Origin: Gammaproteobacteria bacterium
Lineage (GTDB): Bacteria > Pseudomonadota > Gammaproteobacteria > JAJFKG01
Length of the DNA stretch: 35,898 nucleotides
Reading direction: 5' to 3'
Assembly: GCA_021773335.1 (NCBI GenBank)
Contig: JAJFKG010000051.1
Location: 197,985 to 233,882 of the forward strand
The position numbers were made by a program, and so were the translations under genes. Positions 1 through 8,435 of this stretch are shown here, piece by piece. The notes beneath the pieces were generated by a model. It saw only the letters and a program-made list of their open reading frames with translations, did not search any database and had not been told where the DNA came from. Within the stretch, counting starts at the first letter, position 1; every line of letters begins with the position of its first letter.

Positions 1-471
1 GATTTTACGTTCGTGTGTCCATCCGAATTAATTGCATTTGATCATCGCTTAGAAGAATTCAAAAAGCGTAACGTTGAAGTGATCGGTGTTTCAATCGATT
101 CTCAATTCACACACCATGCTTGGCGCAGCACGGCGACCAATCAAGGTGGTATTGGCGAAGTTGGTTACACGCTGGTCGCTGATGTGAGTCATAACATTTG
201 TCGTGCCTACGGTGTTGAACATCCGGAAGCCAAAGTTGCGTTTCGTGGAACATTTGTGATCGATCGTGATGGGATTGTGCGTACACAAGCGGTTAATGAC
301 TTACCGATTGGTCGTAACGTAGACGAATTCATTCGTTTGGTTGACGCGGTACAGTTTCATGAAGAGCACGGCGAAGTATGTCCTGCAGGTTGGAATAAAG
401 GTGATAACGCGATCAAGGCAACACCAAAAGGTATTGCAGATTATCTTGCAAGCAATGCTGAAGGACTTTAA
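1..471 (+). CDS. ahpC: 2-Cys peroxiredoxin, AhpC/Prx1 type (5' end missing)
   Basis: The reading frame is open from base 1, so the gene begins outside the window; the GTG at 13 is an internal Val codon. The first visible residues, DFTFVCPSE, are the peroxidatic-cysteine motif of typical 2-Cys peroxiredoxins. The resolving cysteine is in EVCPAGW near the C terminus, and RGTFVIDRDG is the conserved active-site Arg region. These enzymes reduce H2O2, alkyl hydroperoxides and peroxynitrite in the cytoplasm, using AhpF/AhpD or thioredoxin as reductant; no reductase gene is visible here. About 45 N-terminal residues are missing by comparison with the usual length of about 200. A strong terminator follows within 15 bases of the stop, so this ends its transcription unit. 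Confidence 0.95.
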   Translation, partial: DFTFVCPSELIAFDHRLEEFKKRNVEVIGVSIDSQFTHHAWRSTATNQGGIGEVGYTLVADVSHNICRAYGVEHPEAKVAFRGTFVIDRDGIVRTQAVNDLPIGRNVDEFIRLVDAVQFHEEHGEVCPAGWNKGDNAIKATPKGIADYLASNAEGL

Positions 472-485
472 ACGTTTATAACTTG

Positions 486-524
486 CGCAATCTTTAACAA
501 TAACTTTGTTGAAGATTGCGTTTT
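486..524 (+). terminator. Rho-independent terminator of the peroxiredoxin gene
   Basis: A 15-bp stem (486-500 with 506-520, one G-T wobble) encloses a 5-base loop and is followed by TTTT and, slightly further on, a second T run. It lies 14 bases after the peroxiredoxin stop codon. Confidence 0.85.
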
Positions 525-858
525 CCGCAAAATTTTTTTCAAAAACTTTTCTAAAACATACAAATAAACATAAAAAAACTAAATATTTCTTTAATTTACT
601 ATTGCACATAAGCTTTGCTGCGATTAGAATTAGCTCCGAACTAGTTTTATACAAAACTATGTTCTAAATGCACAGGCGTGCAGAACTTGGGGGAGCGATG
701 CATTAGCCTTGTGATTTTAGATCGAAATCGAAGTTAATTTCTTAATTTTGGTTTTAATTTTTGAGTTTGCGAAAGTGTAATGACTGCCATTCGGGGTTAT
801 TGTCCTTTCGTAAAACGTTTTTGGAATAATTAATAACGTAGCAAGGAGATTCGAGAGG
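525..858. other. AT-rich gene-free leader region before the first LbtU-like porin
   Basis: About 330 bases with no credible ORF. The region is rich in A/T runs and probably carries the porin promoter and a long 5' leader. I could not identify a convincing -35/-10 pair, and no Fur-box-like 7-1-7 palindrome comparable to the one before the second porin (4626-4640) is visible. A good Shine-Dalgarno AAGGAG at 843-848 precedes the porin ATG. Confidence 0.5.
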
Positions 859-2166
859 ATGAAGTTAAGATCGATCGTGCTAGCAACAGTCGGAGCACTG
901 GCGTTGGCAAGTACTTCTTCTGCTCTTGCGGCGGCTCCAGCGGCGCAAACGAAATCAAATCCCCGTGGGGATATGACTTCTTTGCAAAACAGAGCTAATC
1001 GCATTGAGTCAGTATTGAATCAAAATGAGGGCAGTGTGCTCGCAGAGAAACCCTATCTCGGCAGCGACTGGGCGAAACGTATCACGGTAAGTGGTCAATT
1101 AAACGTGGATGGTAAGTGGAGTAATCACCGTACTGGTCCTCAGCAATTTACCACACCGGGTAATTCACTTTTCCGTGGTAGTCATCAATCAGACATCTTT
1201 TTGAATAATTCTCAAATCGATGTTGATGCTTACATCAACAGTTGGGCGAAAGCGCATATTTCGTTAACAGGTAGTGATCCTGCTCGTGTTAGCGATCAGG
1301 CTAAGAACGATTTTGGTAATACCGGAATTGAACTTGACGAGGCTTATATCACTTTTGGTGATCTCGACAAGTATCCTGTGTATGCCACTGTTGGTCGTCA
1401 GTATATCCCATTCGGTGTGTATACACGTCACGTCATCACCGACACCTTAACTCAATCATTGAGTGAAACCCAAGAAACAGCGGCGAAACTTGGTTTTGCA
1501 ACTGCCTTTGGTCTCTATGGTTCGGCTTATGATTTCCGTGGTCAAACTGATGGTGTTAACGGCGCTGGTACAGCGAACAATAACACCAACTACCGTTCTA
1601 ACAACTTTGGTGCTGAGTTAGGTATTACCAATCCTAACCAAAACTTGCCAGAGCAGTTAGGTGGTTACCAAATGGGTTACATGTTCAGTGTTGGTTACTT
1701 GAACGATATGCAGGACGTTGACGCAATTGCTAACGTCTTATCCGCTGCTCCTGGTGGTGGTGCTCAATATCGTGCACGTAATACAGATGTACATGGTGTT
1801 GCTGTAGACGGTAGCGTAAACTCTGGTCCTTTCTCTTTGGCTGGTCACTATGTCCAAGCCTTGAATGACTTTGACGGTGCTACACCAAACGGCTTGGCGA
1901 ATTCTCGTCCTTGGGCCGCTATGGGCGTAGCTGCTTATGACTTCAAAGTCATGGACCATGACACCACATTGGCTGTTAACTATCAGCAAAGTGGTCAAAC
2001 TCGCAACTTAGGTCTGCCAAAACGTCGCTTTGGTGCGAACTACAAAGTTGGTGTTCTCAAAGATACCAACGTTGAGTTCCAGTTGCTCGAAGATCAAAAC
2101 TTCGACAGCGCACCTGGTGCTGAATGGCGTACCGAAGGCGCAGTTCGTCTGTCTGTAGACTTCTAA
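859..2166 (+). CDS. LbtU-family siderophore porin / outer-membrane beta-barrel
   Basis: 435 residues with a clear Sec signal peptide (basic MKLR, then a hydrophobic Ala/Leu run, cleavage probably after SALA near residue 24). A short polar segment (about 38-56) precedes a barrel domain rich in alternating aromatic/polar strands, ending in VRLSVDF; a terminal Phe is the usual outer-membrane assembly signal. The segment around residues 160-190 (LDEAYITFGDLDKYPVYATVGRQ... then PFGVY) matches the Legionella LbtU type, which imports the siderophore legiobactin. It shares that core with the porin at 4664-6637, so the two are paralogues. The start is set by AAGGAG 10 bases upstream. Monocistronic, with a strong terminator behind it. 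The actual substrate is not shown by the sequence. Confidence 0.85.
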   Translation: MKLRSIVLATVGALALASTSSALAAAPAAQTKSNPRGDMTSLQNRANRIESVLNQNEGSVLAEKPYLGSDWAKRITVSGQLNVDGKWSNHRTGPQQFTTPGNSLFRGSHQSDIFLNNSQIDVDAYINSWAKAHISLTGSDPARVSDQAKNDFGNTGIELDEAYITFGDLDKYPVYATVGRQYIPFGVYTRHVITDTLTQSLSETQETAAKLGFATAFGLYGSAYDFRGQTDGVNGAGTANNNTNYRSNNFGAELGITNPNQNLPEQLGGYQMGYMFSVGYLNDMQDVDAIANVLSAAPGGGAQYRARNTDVHGVAVDGSVNSGPFSLAGHYVQALNDFDGATPNGLANSRPWAAMGVAAYDFKVMDHDTTLAVNYQQSGQTRNLGLPKRRFGANYKVGVLKDTNVEFQLLEDQNFDSAPGAEWRTEGAVRLSVDF

Positions 2167-2189
2167 TCAAGTAATTGATTGTGTAGTCA

Positions 2190-2219
2190 GGAAGGGGGCC
2201 ATTGGCCCCCTTCCTTTTT
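2190..2219 (+). terminator. Rho-independent terminator of the first porin gene
   Basis: A perfect 11-bp GC-rich stem (2190-2200 with 2204-2214) with loop ATT is followed by a run of T, 23 bases after the porin stop. Confidence 0.92.
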
Positions 2220-2341
2220 AGAGCTTCGTATTTTGGCCGATGGCTGCGTTGCAGTCGTAGTTTTTGCTCGGTCATTTACTTATGTAAACTCCCTCGCAAA
2301 AATACACCTGCGCCTTGCCCTCTGCCAAAATACTCGCTCTA
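2219..2341. repeat. Long imperfect palindromic element (REP/MITE-like), copy A
   Basis: The ends are inverted copies: the left arm 2219-2237 reads TAGAGCTTCGTATTTTGGC and the right arm 2324-2341 reads GCCAAAATACTCGCTCTA. Inner inverted segments continue inwards (TTTTTGCTCGGTCATTTAC against TGTAAACTCCCTCGCAAAAA), so nearly the whole 123 bases could fold back. A related core (GTCAT..TA....TA..ACTCC flanked by A/T runs) lies at 30392-30469 inside another inverted repeat. No transposase is present, so this is a non-autonomous or REP-like repeat. Confidence 0.7.
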
Positions 2342-2392
2342 AAAATGATAAAAAACCTCGCCATAAATAAAAAACAAACCACTTCTTGTACG

Positions 2393-2527
2393 TCTCCCCG
2401 TGGGTGCGCCCGACAACCAGCCTCCACTGCATGCGGTCCTGCTCCTAACGCTCCAGGGTTGCGGCCTTAAAGTGACGGACGCTCTTGCGCCCGTTCTTAG
2501 AGTTTGTTGGGGAGTTTAGATTGGAGG
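2393..2527. other. Degenerate palindrome-rich spacer between porin and pyrC
   Basis: No ORF. It contains GGACGCTCTTGCGCCC (2477-2492), close to the perfect hairpin core GGGCGCTCTAGCGCCC at 30688-30703, and is bounded by CTCCCC and GGGGAG. It looks like a decayed copy of the palindrome cluster found at 30627-30785. It lies downstream of both convergent genes (porin and pyrC). Confidence 0.45.
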
Positions 2528-3562
2528 TTATCCTCTCAGTCTCCACTGTACACTCTCTCCCGCTCGCAACGGTACCACTACATCCTCACCAAATTTAATT
2601 ATCTCTGGCATTTGCCAGGCTTCTTTAACGAGTGTGATTTTTTCAGCGTTTCTAGGCAAACCATAAAAGTCAGCACCATAAAAACTAGCAAATGCTTCTA
2701 ATTTATCGAGTGCGCCATAGGCTTCAAATACTTCAGCATATAATTCGATCGCTGCTGGTGCTGAATAAATGCCAGCACACCCACAAGCAGATTCTTTCTT
2801 CCCGCGGGTATGTGGTGCACTGTCAGTGCCAAGAAAAAACGTTTGATTTCCACTAATGGCTGCATCGATAATTGCTTGTTGATGTTTGCGATGTTTGAGT
2901 ATTGGTAAACAGTAATAATGTGGATGAATTCCACCAACCAATAAAGCATTACGATTAAATAAAAGATGGTGTACGGTAATTGTTGCCCCAACATGCACAG
3001 GCATTGCCTTAACAAAGTCTACTGCATCTTGTGTTGTAATGTGCTCTAAGACAAGTTTAAGTTTAGGAAATCGTTGTATTAGAGGCACAAGTTTATCGCT
3101 AATAAAACGAGCTTCGCGCTCAAAAACATCAATGTCATGATTAGTAACTTCGCCGTGAATTAATAAAGGCATACCGATGTCTTGCATGACCGCTAGCACT
3201 TCATCAATCTTTTGCAGGTCAGTGACACCACGGTCAGAGTTTGTGGTTGCACCAGCAGGATAGAGTTTTGCGGCATAGGCTAAACCTTCCTGGTAACAGG
3301 TGCGTACGTGCTCTGCATTGATGTTATCAGTTAAGTAGAGTGTCATTAATGGGGAGAAATTATTTTTTTGCGCTAGGCATGCCATGATGCGCGCGTGGTA
3401 GGCAGCAAGCGCTTCGCTCGTTGTTACTGGCGGTACGAGATTGGGCATCACGATGGCTCGCGCGAATTGCCGTGCTGTTGCATTGACGGTTTGCGGCAAA
3501 AAATCTCCATCACGTAAGTGACAGTGCCAGTCATCGGGCTTGCTGATAGTGAGTGTTTGCAT
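2528..3562 (-). CDS. pyrC: Dihydroorotase (class II, PyrC)
   Basis: 344 residues, the normal length for the E. coli-type enzyme. It catalyses the reversible cyclisation of carbamoyl aspartate to dihydroorotate in de novo pyrimidine synthesis in the cytoplasm. The metal ligands are visible: H13 and H15 in DDWHCHLRDG, the carboxylated-lysine candidate K99 in AAKLYPAGATTNS, H136 in LIHGEV, H174 in LEHITT and D247 in LGTDSAPHT. The start ATG has a purine-rich GGAGAAGGAAAG just upstream. It is transcribed divergently from the TerC gene across a 228-base AT-rich spacer and stands alone. Confidence 0.97.
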   Translation of the reverse strand: MQTLTISKPDDWHCHLRDGDFLPQTVNATARQFARAIVMPNLVPPVTTSEALAAYHARIMACLAQKNNFSPLMTLYLTDNINAEHVRTCYQEGLAYAAKLYPAGATTNSDRGVTDLQKIDEVLAVMQDIGMPLLIHGEVTNHDIDVFEREARFISDKLVPLIQRFPKLKLVLEHITTQDAVDFVKAMPVHVGATITVHHLLFNRNALLVGGIHPHYYCLPILKHRKHQQAIIDAAISGNQTFFLGTDSAPHTRGKKESACGCAGIYSAPAAIELYAEVFEAYGALDKLEAFASFYGADFYGLPRNAEKITLVKEAWQMPEIIKFGEDVVVPLRAGESVQWRLRG

Positions 3563-3790
3563 TGACTTTCCTTCTCCAAAATTTATTTAACTGATTGATT
3601 AATAATAAATTTTATTTTTTTGTTGAATGTGCGCAGATAGGCCATTATCGCGCTAGTTTAGCGAATTCACAATGCCATTGATCAACTAGATCGTAAGCAC
3701 TACAACACTATTTTTAACAAAGAAATTGGGCTTTTGCGTAAGCCCTGTGTATCATGCGCAGCATAGATTTGCTAGCAGGAGTGTTGCCCA

Positions 3791-4522
3791 ATGGGTTTTT
3801 TGACTGAGCCAGGAACATGGATTAGTTTGCTCACCTTAACAGCATTAGAGATTGTGCTTGGTATTGATAATTTAGTTTTCCTATCAATAGCAGTTAACCG
3901 TCTACCTGAACACCAACAAGCAAAAGCGCGTCAGCTAGGTTTATCTCTAGCTTGTATACTACGTTTAGCTTTATTAGCGTCAATTACCTGGTTAGCGCGC
4001 TTGACGACACCGTTATTTAGTTTTGTTAATTACAGTGTATCTTTGCGTGACTTAATTTTTTTAGGTGGTGGCTTGTTTCTTGTCGTTAAAGCGGTAAGTG
4101 AAATGCATGCCACCATCGAAGCAGGTGACGAAAAGACAGGTGGTGGTAAAGCAAATGCATTCTCGACTATTATTTTTCAAATTATTTTATTTGATTTGAT
4201 TTTTTCACTTGATAGTGTGATCACTGCTGTTGGTATGGCAAAGTATTTCACGGTGATGGCTGTAGCTATTATTATCGCAGTGATATTAATGATTGTAGCG
4301 AGTGGACCCTTGAGCCGTTTTATCAATCGCCATCCAACTATTAAATTATTAGCATTGAGTTTCTTATTAATGGTAGGAATTGTCTTAATAGCTGACGGTC
4401 TACAATTCCACATTCCACGTGGCTACTTGTATTTTGCGATGGCCTTTTCAGTGTTTGTTGAGTTTTTGAATAGTGTGTTACGAAAACGTCGCCGTACTCG
4501 TTCACAGCGCCGAAGAAACTAA
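3791..4522 (+). CDS. TerC-family integral membrane protein (YgdQ/YoaE-like)
   Basis: 243 residues with about seven hydrophobic segments and a very basic C-terminal tail (RKRRRTRSQRRRN). The N-terminal motif EIVLGIDNLVFLS and the second-half motif FDLIFSLDSVITAVGM carry the paired acidic residues characteristic of TerC/UPF0053 membrane proteins. Some members of this family export manganese or are linked to tellurite resistance; which of these applies cannot be read from the sequence. There are no ter genes around it and no CBS or CorC domain at its C terminus, so it is the short version. It lies 141 bases upstream of the second LbtU-like porin, which appears to have its own promoter. Confidence 0.88.
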   Translation: MGFLTEPGTWISLLTLTALEIVLGIDNLVFLSIAVNRLPEHQQAKARQLGLSLACILRLALLASITWLARLTTPLFSFVNYSVSLRDLIFLGGGLFLVVKAVSEMHATIEAGDEKTGGGKANAFSTIIFQIILFDLIFSLDSVITAVGMAKYFTVMAVAIIIAVILMIVASGPLSRFINRHPTIKLLALSFLLMVGIVLIADGLQFHIPRGYLYFAMAFSVFVEFLNSVLRKRRRTRSQRRRN

Positions 4523-4591
4523 CCATGTATCGCTCAATTCTTATGCGAAGATTGTTTCTGAATCACTTTTTTTGTTTTCAAGTGGGCGATT

Positions 4592-4640
4592 TTCCGGTAA
4601 CCTTGCGCTTTTTCCATAATCCGGGTGAGAATAATTCTTA
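4592..4640 (+). promoter_or_regulatory. Promoter with Fur-box candidate before the second LbtU-like porin
   Basis: A -35 like TTCCGG (4592-4597) and a -10 like CATAAT (4615-4620) are 17 bases apart. Immediately downstream, 4626-4640 reads TGAGAATAATTCTTA, which matches the Fur 7-1-7 consensus TGATAATnATTATCA at 12 of 14 informative positions and is a near-perfect inverted repeat. Its position over the expected start of transcription would allow iron-dependent repression, as known for siderophore uptake genes. Confidence 0.6.
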
Positions 4641-4663
4641 TCAATAAGCACTAGGAGAATAAT

Positions 4664-6637
4664 GTGAAGGCAAAGTTGGCGATTGTGTTGGCAGTTTTAA
4701 GTGTTATTCTACCTCTCCAACCAACCTTCGCAGCTGATTCTAAGCCCCAAGCCGTTGAGCAAGTAAAACTTGCGCAATCCATGCAGAAAATTTCTGCACA
4801 AGCGCAAGCCTTACAGAAACAAATGCAAGGCATGCAGTCGCAGCTACAAGAGTTACGCAATCAAGAGCAAACCCTGCAGCAAGAAAATGCTCAGCTGCGT
4901 GCACAAAATAAACAGCTTGTGTCCGCCAATGTCAATTTAGCGCAAACGCAAACGACTAATGCCATTGCCAAAGCTAATCAGCCTGCACAAAAGCCAGCTA
5001 TAGGACGCAATCAAACAACAAAGCAGCCAGGAGTCAAGGCTGCGACACCAAAGCCAAGAGCGCAGCGTCAGGTGCCACAAACAACTATCCATTCACAACA
5101 GCCACCCTTACAATTTGCGCAAGCGAATGCTCAATCGGGTAATATTTCCTCAGCTAAGGCTATGCCAGTATCTTATTCTCGTCACAGTACAGACACACAG
5201 CGAAAATCAGTGCATCAGCCACAAAAAGCCACGGGTGCGCCTGCAGCTGTGCATCGTGGACATGGCCAAGGCGGCGGTAATGACAGTCATACCCATACAA
5301 CAGACGCAACACTTGTTTCGACTACTGCGGGTACTACACCAGTGGAAACCCAGGAACAAAACTCACAAAAACTATTACACTCGGTTTCTGTAGCGGGTAC
5401 CTACGTATACACCTCGCCTTACTTTGGTGTGCGTTCGCAGTTTAATGGCAGCAATTTGATTGTGAATACTTCAAGCGTGAATAAGGATTTGAACTTATTG
5501 CAAATGCGCCAGCAAGTGCAAGCTGCACGTAAAGCGGCCGGTATCAAACAACCCACACATCCCATCATAGCGTTGAGTGGTGAAGTTGAAGGGCAAGCAA
5601 TTTATAACCGTACTTATGCTGGCGATAATGATAGTGACATCGATTTTACTGATGGTGAAATCGATTTGGCAGCATTGATTAATCCATGGATAACAGCATT
5701 TTTGACGTTTTCTTATGACGATACTCCGTTACCAGCAGCAACAGCTGGTAGTGGTCGTCGTATTAATAACTCCGAAGTTGAGTTAGACCAAGGATTCTTC
5801 TCAATTGGTAATCTTGATAAGTTACCAATGTATTTTTCAATGGGACAACTTTATGTGCCATTTGGCCAATACAGTAGTTATATGGTCAGCGATGAATTGC
5901 CTAAATTATTGGGCCGGACCAAGTCACGTGCTGTTGTCTTAGGTTACCAGCAACCGGGTAATGCAGGTGTTTACTCGAGTTTATTTGCTGCGCGTGGCGA
6001 TACACGTACCTCAACCAATGAGGTCATTAATGAGTGGGGTGCCAATTTAGGTTATGTCTACGACTATAAAAAGTGGAATGCCAACATTAGCGCGAGCTTC
6101 TTAAATAATTTAGCTGATTCCGATGGCATGCAAGATAATGGTGTTGACTCTAATATGCAATTTAGTGGTTTCGACCGCAGTAGTTCAACGGAACGCATTA
6201 ATCATTATGTCCCAGCCGTCGATGTACAGTCTACTCTTGGTTATGGCCCTTATAGTCTCTTGACGGAATACGTGGGAGCAACACGGCATTTTGATTCAAG
6301 AAACTTATCGTTCGATAATCATGGTGCGCAACCACAAGCGTTCCACATTGAAGGCGTCTATACCTTCAATATCTTGGGCAGACCAGCTTCTCTTGCGGCT
6401 GGTTATGATCAGTCATGGCAAGCCTTGGGTTTGAATTTACCTCGGCGTCGCTATATCGGTACGCTCAACTATTCTTTCTGGCGTGATACGATCGCGAGTT
6501 TGGAATTCCGCCATGACATTAACTACAACAGTGGTACCAGTGCAAATGGTAACGTGAGAACGTCACCGAGTACGCCGCTGAGTCCTGCGGGGCATGTTAA
6601 TAATGTGTTGACAGCTCAGTTCGACGTATACTTCTAG
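4664..6637 (+). CDS. LbtU-family siderophore porin with N-terminal coiled coil
   Basis: 657 residues. The start is GTG at 4664: an overlapping ATG at 4662 runs straight into TGA, and AGGAG lies 6 bases before the GTG. A signal peptide ends after TFA (residue 23). Residues about 35-95 form a Gln-rich heptad coiled coil (repeated LQ, QNKQL, LQQENAQL), then comes a Pro/Gln/Thr-rich linker with a His/Gly patch (HRGHGQGGG, SHTHTT), which could bind metal. The barrel domain begins near residue 235 and ends in AQFDVYF with the terminal aromatic expected of an outer-membrane protein. The barrel core (INPWITAFLTF... LDKLPMYFSMGQLYVPFGQY) parallels the porin at 859-2166. The coiled coil may reach across the periplasm or trimerise, as in OprP-like porins. 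Likely iron-regulated, judging by the Fur-box candidate upstream. Confidence 0.85.
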   Translation: MKAKLAIVLAVLSVILPLQPTFAADSKPQAVEQVKLAQSMQKISAQAQALQKQMQGMQSQLQELRNQEQTLQQENAQLRAQNKQLVSANVNLAQTQTTNAIAKANQPAQKPAIGRNQTTKQPGVKAATPKPRAQRQVPQTTIHSQQPPLQFAQANAQSGNISSAKAMPVSYSRHSTDTQRKSVHQPQKATGAPAAVHRGHGQGGGNDSHTHTTDATLVSTTAGTTPVETQEQNSQKLLHSVSVAGTYVYTSPYFGVRSQFNGSNLIVNTSSVNKDLNLLQMRQQVQAARKAAGIKQPTHPIIALSGEVEGQAIYNRTYAGDNDSDIDFTDGEIDLAALINPWITAFLTFSYDDTPLPAATAGSGRRINNSEVELDQGFFSIGNLDKLPMYFSMGQLYVPFGQYSSYMVSDELPKLLGRTKSRAVVLGYQQPGNAGVYSSLFAARGDTRTSTNEVINEWGANLGYVYDYKKWNANISASFLNNLADSDGMQDNGVDSNMQFSGFDRSSSTERINHYVPAVDVQSTLGYGPYSLLTEYVGATRHFDSRNLSFDNHGAQPQAFHIEGVYTFNILGRPASLAAGYDQSWQALGLNLPRRRYIGTLNYSFWRDTIASLEFRHDINYNSGTSANGNVRTSPSTPLSPAGHVNNVLTAQFDVYF

Positions 6638-6651
6638 GTTGCAAGAATAAA

Positions 6652-6682
6652 TTGAGGCGCTAGCTTCGTTGCTAGGTCTCAA
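6652..6682. terminator. Imperfect hairpin between convergent genes, possible terminator
   Basis: The inverted repeat TTGAGGCGCTAGC / GCTAGGTCTCAA lies between the porin stop (6637) and the DUF1841 stop (6672-6674), overlapping the latter. It is followed on the minus strand only by a weak ATTTATT tract, so termination is uncertain. Confidence 0.4.
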
Positions 6683-7103
6683 TGGTTGCATAGATTCGAT
6701 GCATATAGAGCTTGTCATCAAATGCTTGTTGTTGCTGTTGCATATCCCATAAACCTTGCGCCAAACAGCCCATAATGCGGTGCTTAGCTTCATGCGCATC
6801 ACCAATTTGTGCTAGGAGTTTTTGGAAAGCGGTGCTTATGCCATCCGGTTTGTCGATGCTCAATTGCTCTTCGATGGCCATATGCAGTGATAAATGTAAA
6901 AAAGGATTCACTTCACCCTGATCGACATCATAGTCATACTCACGGTATTTTTCAGGATCAGAAAAAATTGCTTGATATTCGGGATGTATCAGCATTAAGG
7001 ATAATAACATTGTTTCAGTACCCTCAAGCACATTACCATTTTTATGCTTTTGCCAAACTGTAAAAAAATAATCGCGGGCGGTATCACGGTCGTTGATTAA
7101 CAT
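6672..7103 (-). CDS. DUF1841 family protein
   Basis: 143 residues that match the DUF1841 pattern known from gammaproteobacteria: an N-terminal RDYFFTVWQKHKNG, a central HPEYQAIF, then NPFLHLSLHMAIEEQ and a C-terminal HEAKHRIMGCLAQGLW helix. The regularly placed His and Glu residues (HLSLH, EEQ, HEAKH) look like a possible metal site, but no function is established. It starts 21 bases after nth on the same strand and is the last gene of the metG-rnfB-nth-DUF1841 cluster; a purine-rich GGATAATAATAG precedes its ATG. The cluster suggests co-expression, not a specific reaction. Confidence 0.85.
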   Translation of the reverse strand: MLINDRDTARDYFFTVWQKHKNGNVLEGTETMLLSLMLIHPEYQAIFSDPEKYREYDYDVDQGEVNPFLHLSLHMAIEEQLSIDKPDGISTAFQKLLAQIGDAHEAKHRIMGCLAQGLWDMQQQQQAFDDKLYMHRIYATIET

Positions 7104-7124
7104 ACTATTATTATCCTATTGTAA

Positions 7125-7760
7125 CTATTCAATTATCTTATCTTTAAATTCACATAAGTCACTAATGACACATGCCCCACAGCGCGGTTTGCGCGCCAAG
7201 CATACATAGCGACCATGTAATATCAACCAATGATGAGCATCAAGTTTAAATTCATCAGGTATAACCTTCAGCAATTTTTTTTCGACTTCCAATACATTCT
7301 TACCAGGTGCAATATGCGTGCGGTTTGAAACACGAAAAATATGGGTGTCGACTGCGATAGTGGGTTGCCCGAAGGCTGTATTCAAAATCACATTTGCGGT
7401 TTTGCGGCCAACTCCAGGTAGCGCTTCTAAAGCAGCGCGTTCTTGTGGCACTTCACTGTGGTATTGATTTTTGAGAATCTGACAAGTTTTAATAATGTTT
7501 TTTGCTTTAGTGTTAAATAAACCGATAGTTTTAATATATTGTTTAAGTGTCCTTTCTCCGAGCTTAAGGATTTCCCCCGGCGTGTTAGCAACGGGAAAAA
7601 GTGCTTTAGTCGCTTTGTTAACACTCACATCTGTCGCTTGTGCTGACAAGATAACAGCGATCAATAGTTCAAATGGACTTTTGTAGTTTAACTCAGTCGT
7701 GGGCTTCGGATTTTCTTGGCGAAAACGTTCGAATATTTCGCGGCGTTTATTTGCATTCAT
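7125..7760 (-). CDS. nth: Endonuclease III (bifunctional DNA glycosylase/AP lyase)
   Basis: 211 residues, standard length. The helix-hairpin-helix LPGVGRKTANVI carries the catalytic Lys (K120), VDTHIFRVSNR carries the catalytic Asp (D138), and the [4Fe-4S] ligands are spaced C-x6-C-x2-C-x5-C (C187, C194, C197, C203) in CLARKPRCGACVISDLC. It excises oxidised pyrimidines and nicks the abasic site by beta-elimination in base-excision repair. It is followed by the DUF1841 gene and preceded, 27 bases away, by the RnfB-like gene. The nth-rnf pairing is also seen in E. coli (rsxABCDGE-nth). Confidence 0.97.
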   Translation of the reverse strand: MNANKRREIFERFRQENPKPTTELNYKSPFELLIAVILSAQATDVSVNKATKALFPVANTPGEILKLGERTLKQYIKTIGLFNTKAKNIIKTCQILKNQYHSEVPQERAALEALPGVGRKTANVILNTAFGQPTIAVDTHIFRVSNRTHIAPGKNVLEVEKKLLKVIPDEFKLDAHHWLILHGRYVCLARKPRCGACVISDLCEFKDKIIE

Positions 7761-7787
7761 TGCTATGTTCCTTGCCTATTTGCTCCG

Positions 7788-8435
7788 CTACCTGTGTTGA
7801 CGTTTTTGTTTAACACGTTGCACGGCATCTTGTATGTAACGTTGGCGAGCACTAAGCGTGGCGTTAATAGATGCTTTTTTCGTCGGAGTATTTGCTGTCT
7901 TATTATTAAGTTTAGCTTTTTGAAAGCGCTGTGATTTTTCCGCTTGCAATTGTGCGAGGCGCTGATTGCGTGCTTGAAAACGCTGACGAGCGGTATCGGG
8001 TTGATAAGCGCGCTGCGGTAAGTCAATTATATCAATGCAATCGACTGGACATGGCTCAACACATAATTCGCAGCCAGTACATTCACTCGCAATCACACTA
8101 TGCATCTGCTTGCCCGTTCCGAGAATGGCATCTACTGGGCACGCTTGAATACACTTGGTGCAACCGATACATTCGTCTTCACGAATAACAGCAGCCGTTA
8201 AGCCTTTTTCTTTATCTGCCATGTCGGTAAGCATCGTTTGCACATTTTGGCCAGTTAGCGTTGCCAGTTTTAATAAGGTTTCTTGTCCGCCAGGTGGGCA
8301 TAGATTGATAGCTTCATTGTTTTCAACGATCGCTTGGGCATAGGGTTGGCAGCCAGCATAAGTACACAGGCCACATTGTGTCTGTGGCAAAATGGCATCG
8401 ACAGCTTGGACAGTAGGTTTCACGATTATTAACAC
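7788..8435 (-). CDS. RnfB/RsxB-like iron-sulfur electron-transfer protein, no membrane anchor
   Basis: 215 residues from a GTG start at 8435 that overlaps the metG stop codon (GTGTTAA), suggesting translational coupling. The N-terminal [4Fe-4S] domain (C21, C24, C29, C46 in [10 protein letters not shown]...LCPPGG) is typical of RnfB. Two ferredoxin clusters follow: C89/92/95/99 and C119/122/125/129, each C-x2-C-x2-C-x3-CP. The basic, Gln-rich C-terminal tail is low in complexity. E. coli RsxB begins with a hydrophobic helix; here the protein starts almost at the FeS domain, so it should be soluble. No rnfA, C, D, G or E is present, so it may feed electrons to another partner. Confidence 0.88.
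   Translation of the reverse strand: MLIIVKPTVQAVDAILPQTQCGLCTYAGCQPYAQAIVENNEAINLCPPGGQETLLKLATLTGQNVQTMLTDMADKEKGLTAAVIREDECIGCTKCIQACPVDAILGTGKQMHSVIASECTGCELCVEPCPVDCIDIIDLPQRAYQPDTARQRFQARNQRLAQLQAEKSQRFQKAKLNNKTANTPTKKASINATLSARQRYIQDAVQRVKQKRQHR

Noticed and set aside
6712..7063. Plus-strand frames opposite the DUF1841 gene
   Set aside because: Cys-rich, unstructured translations with no start signals; the minus-strand DUF1841 frame has clear family motifs.
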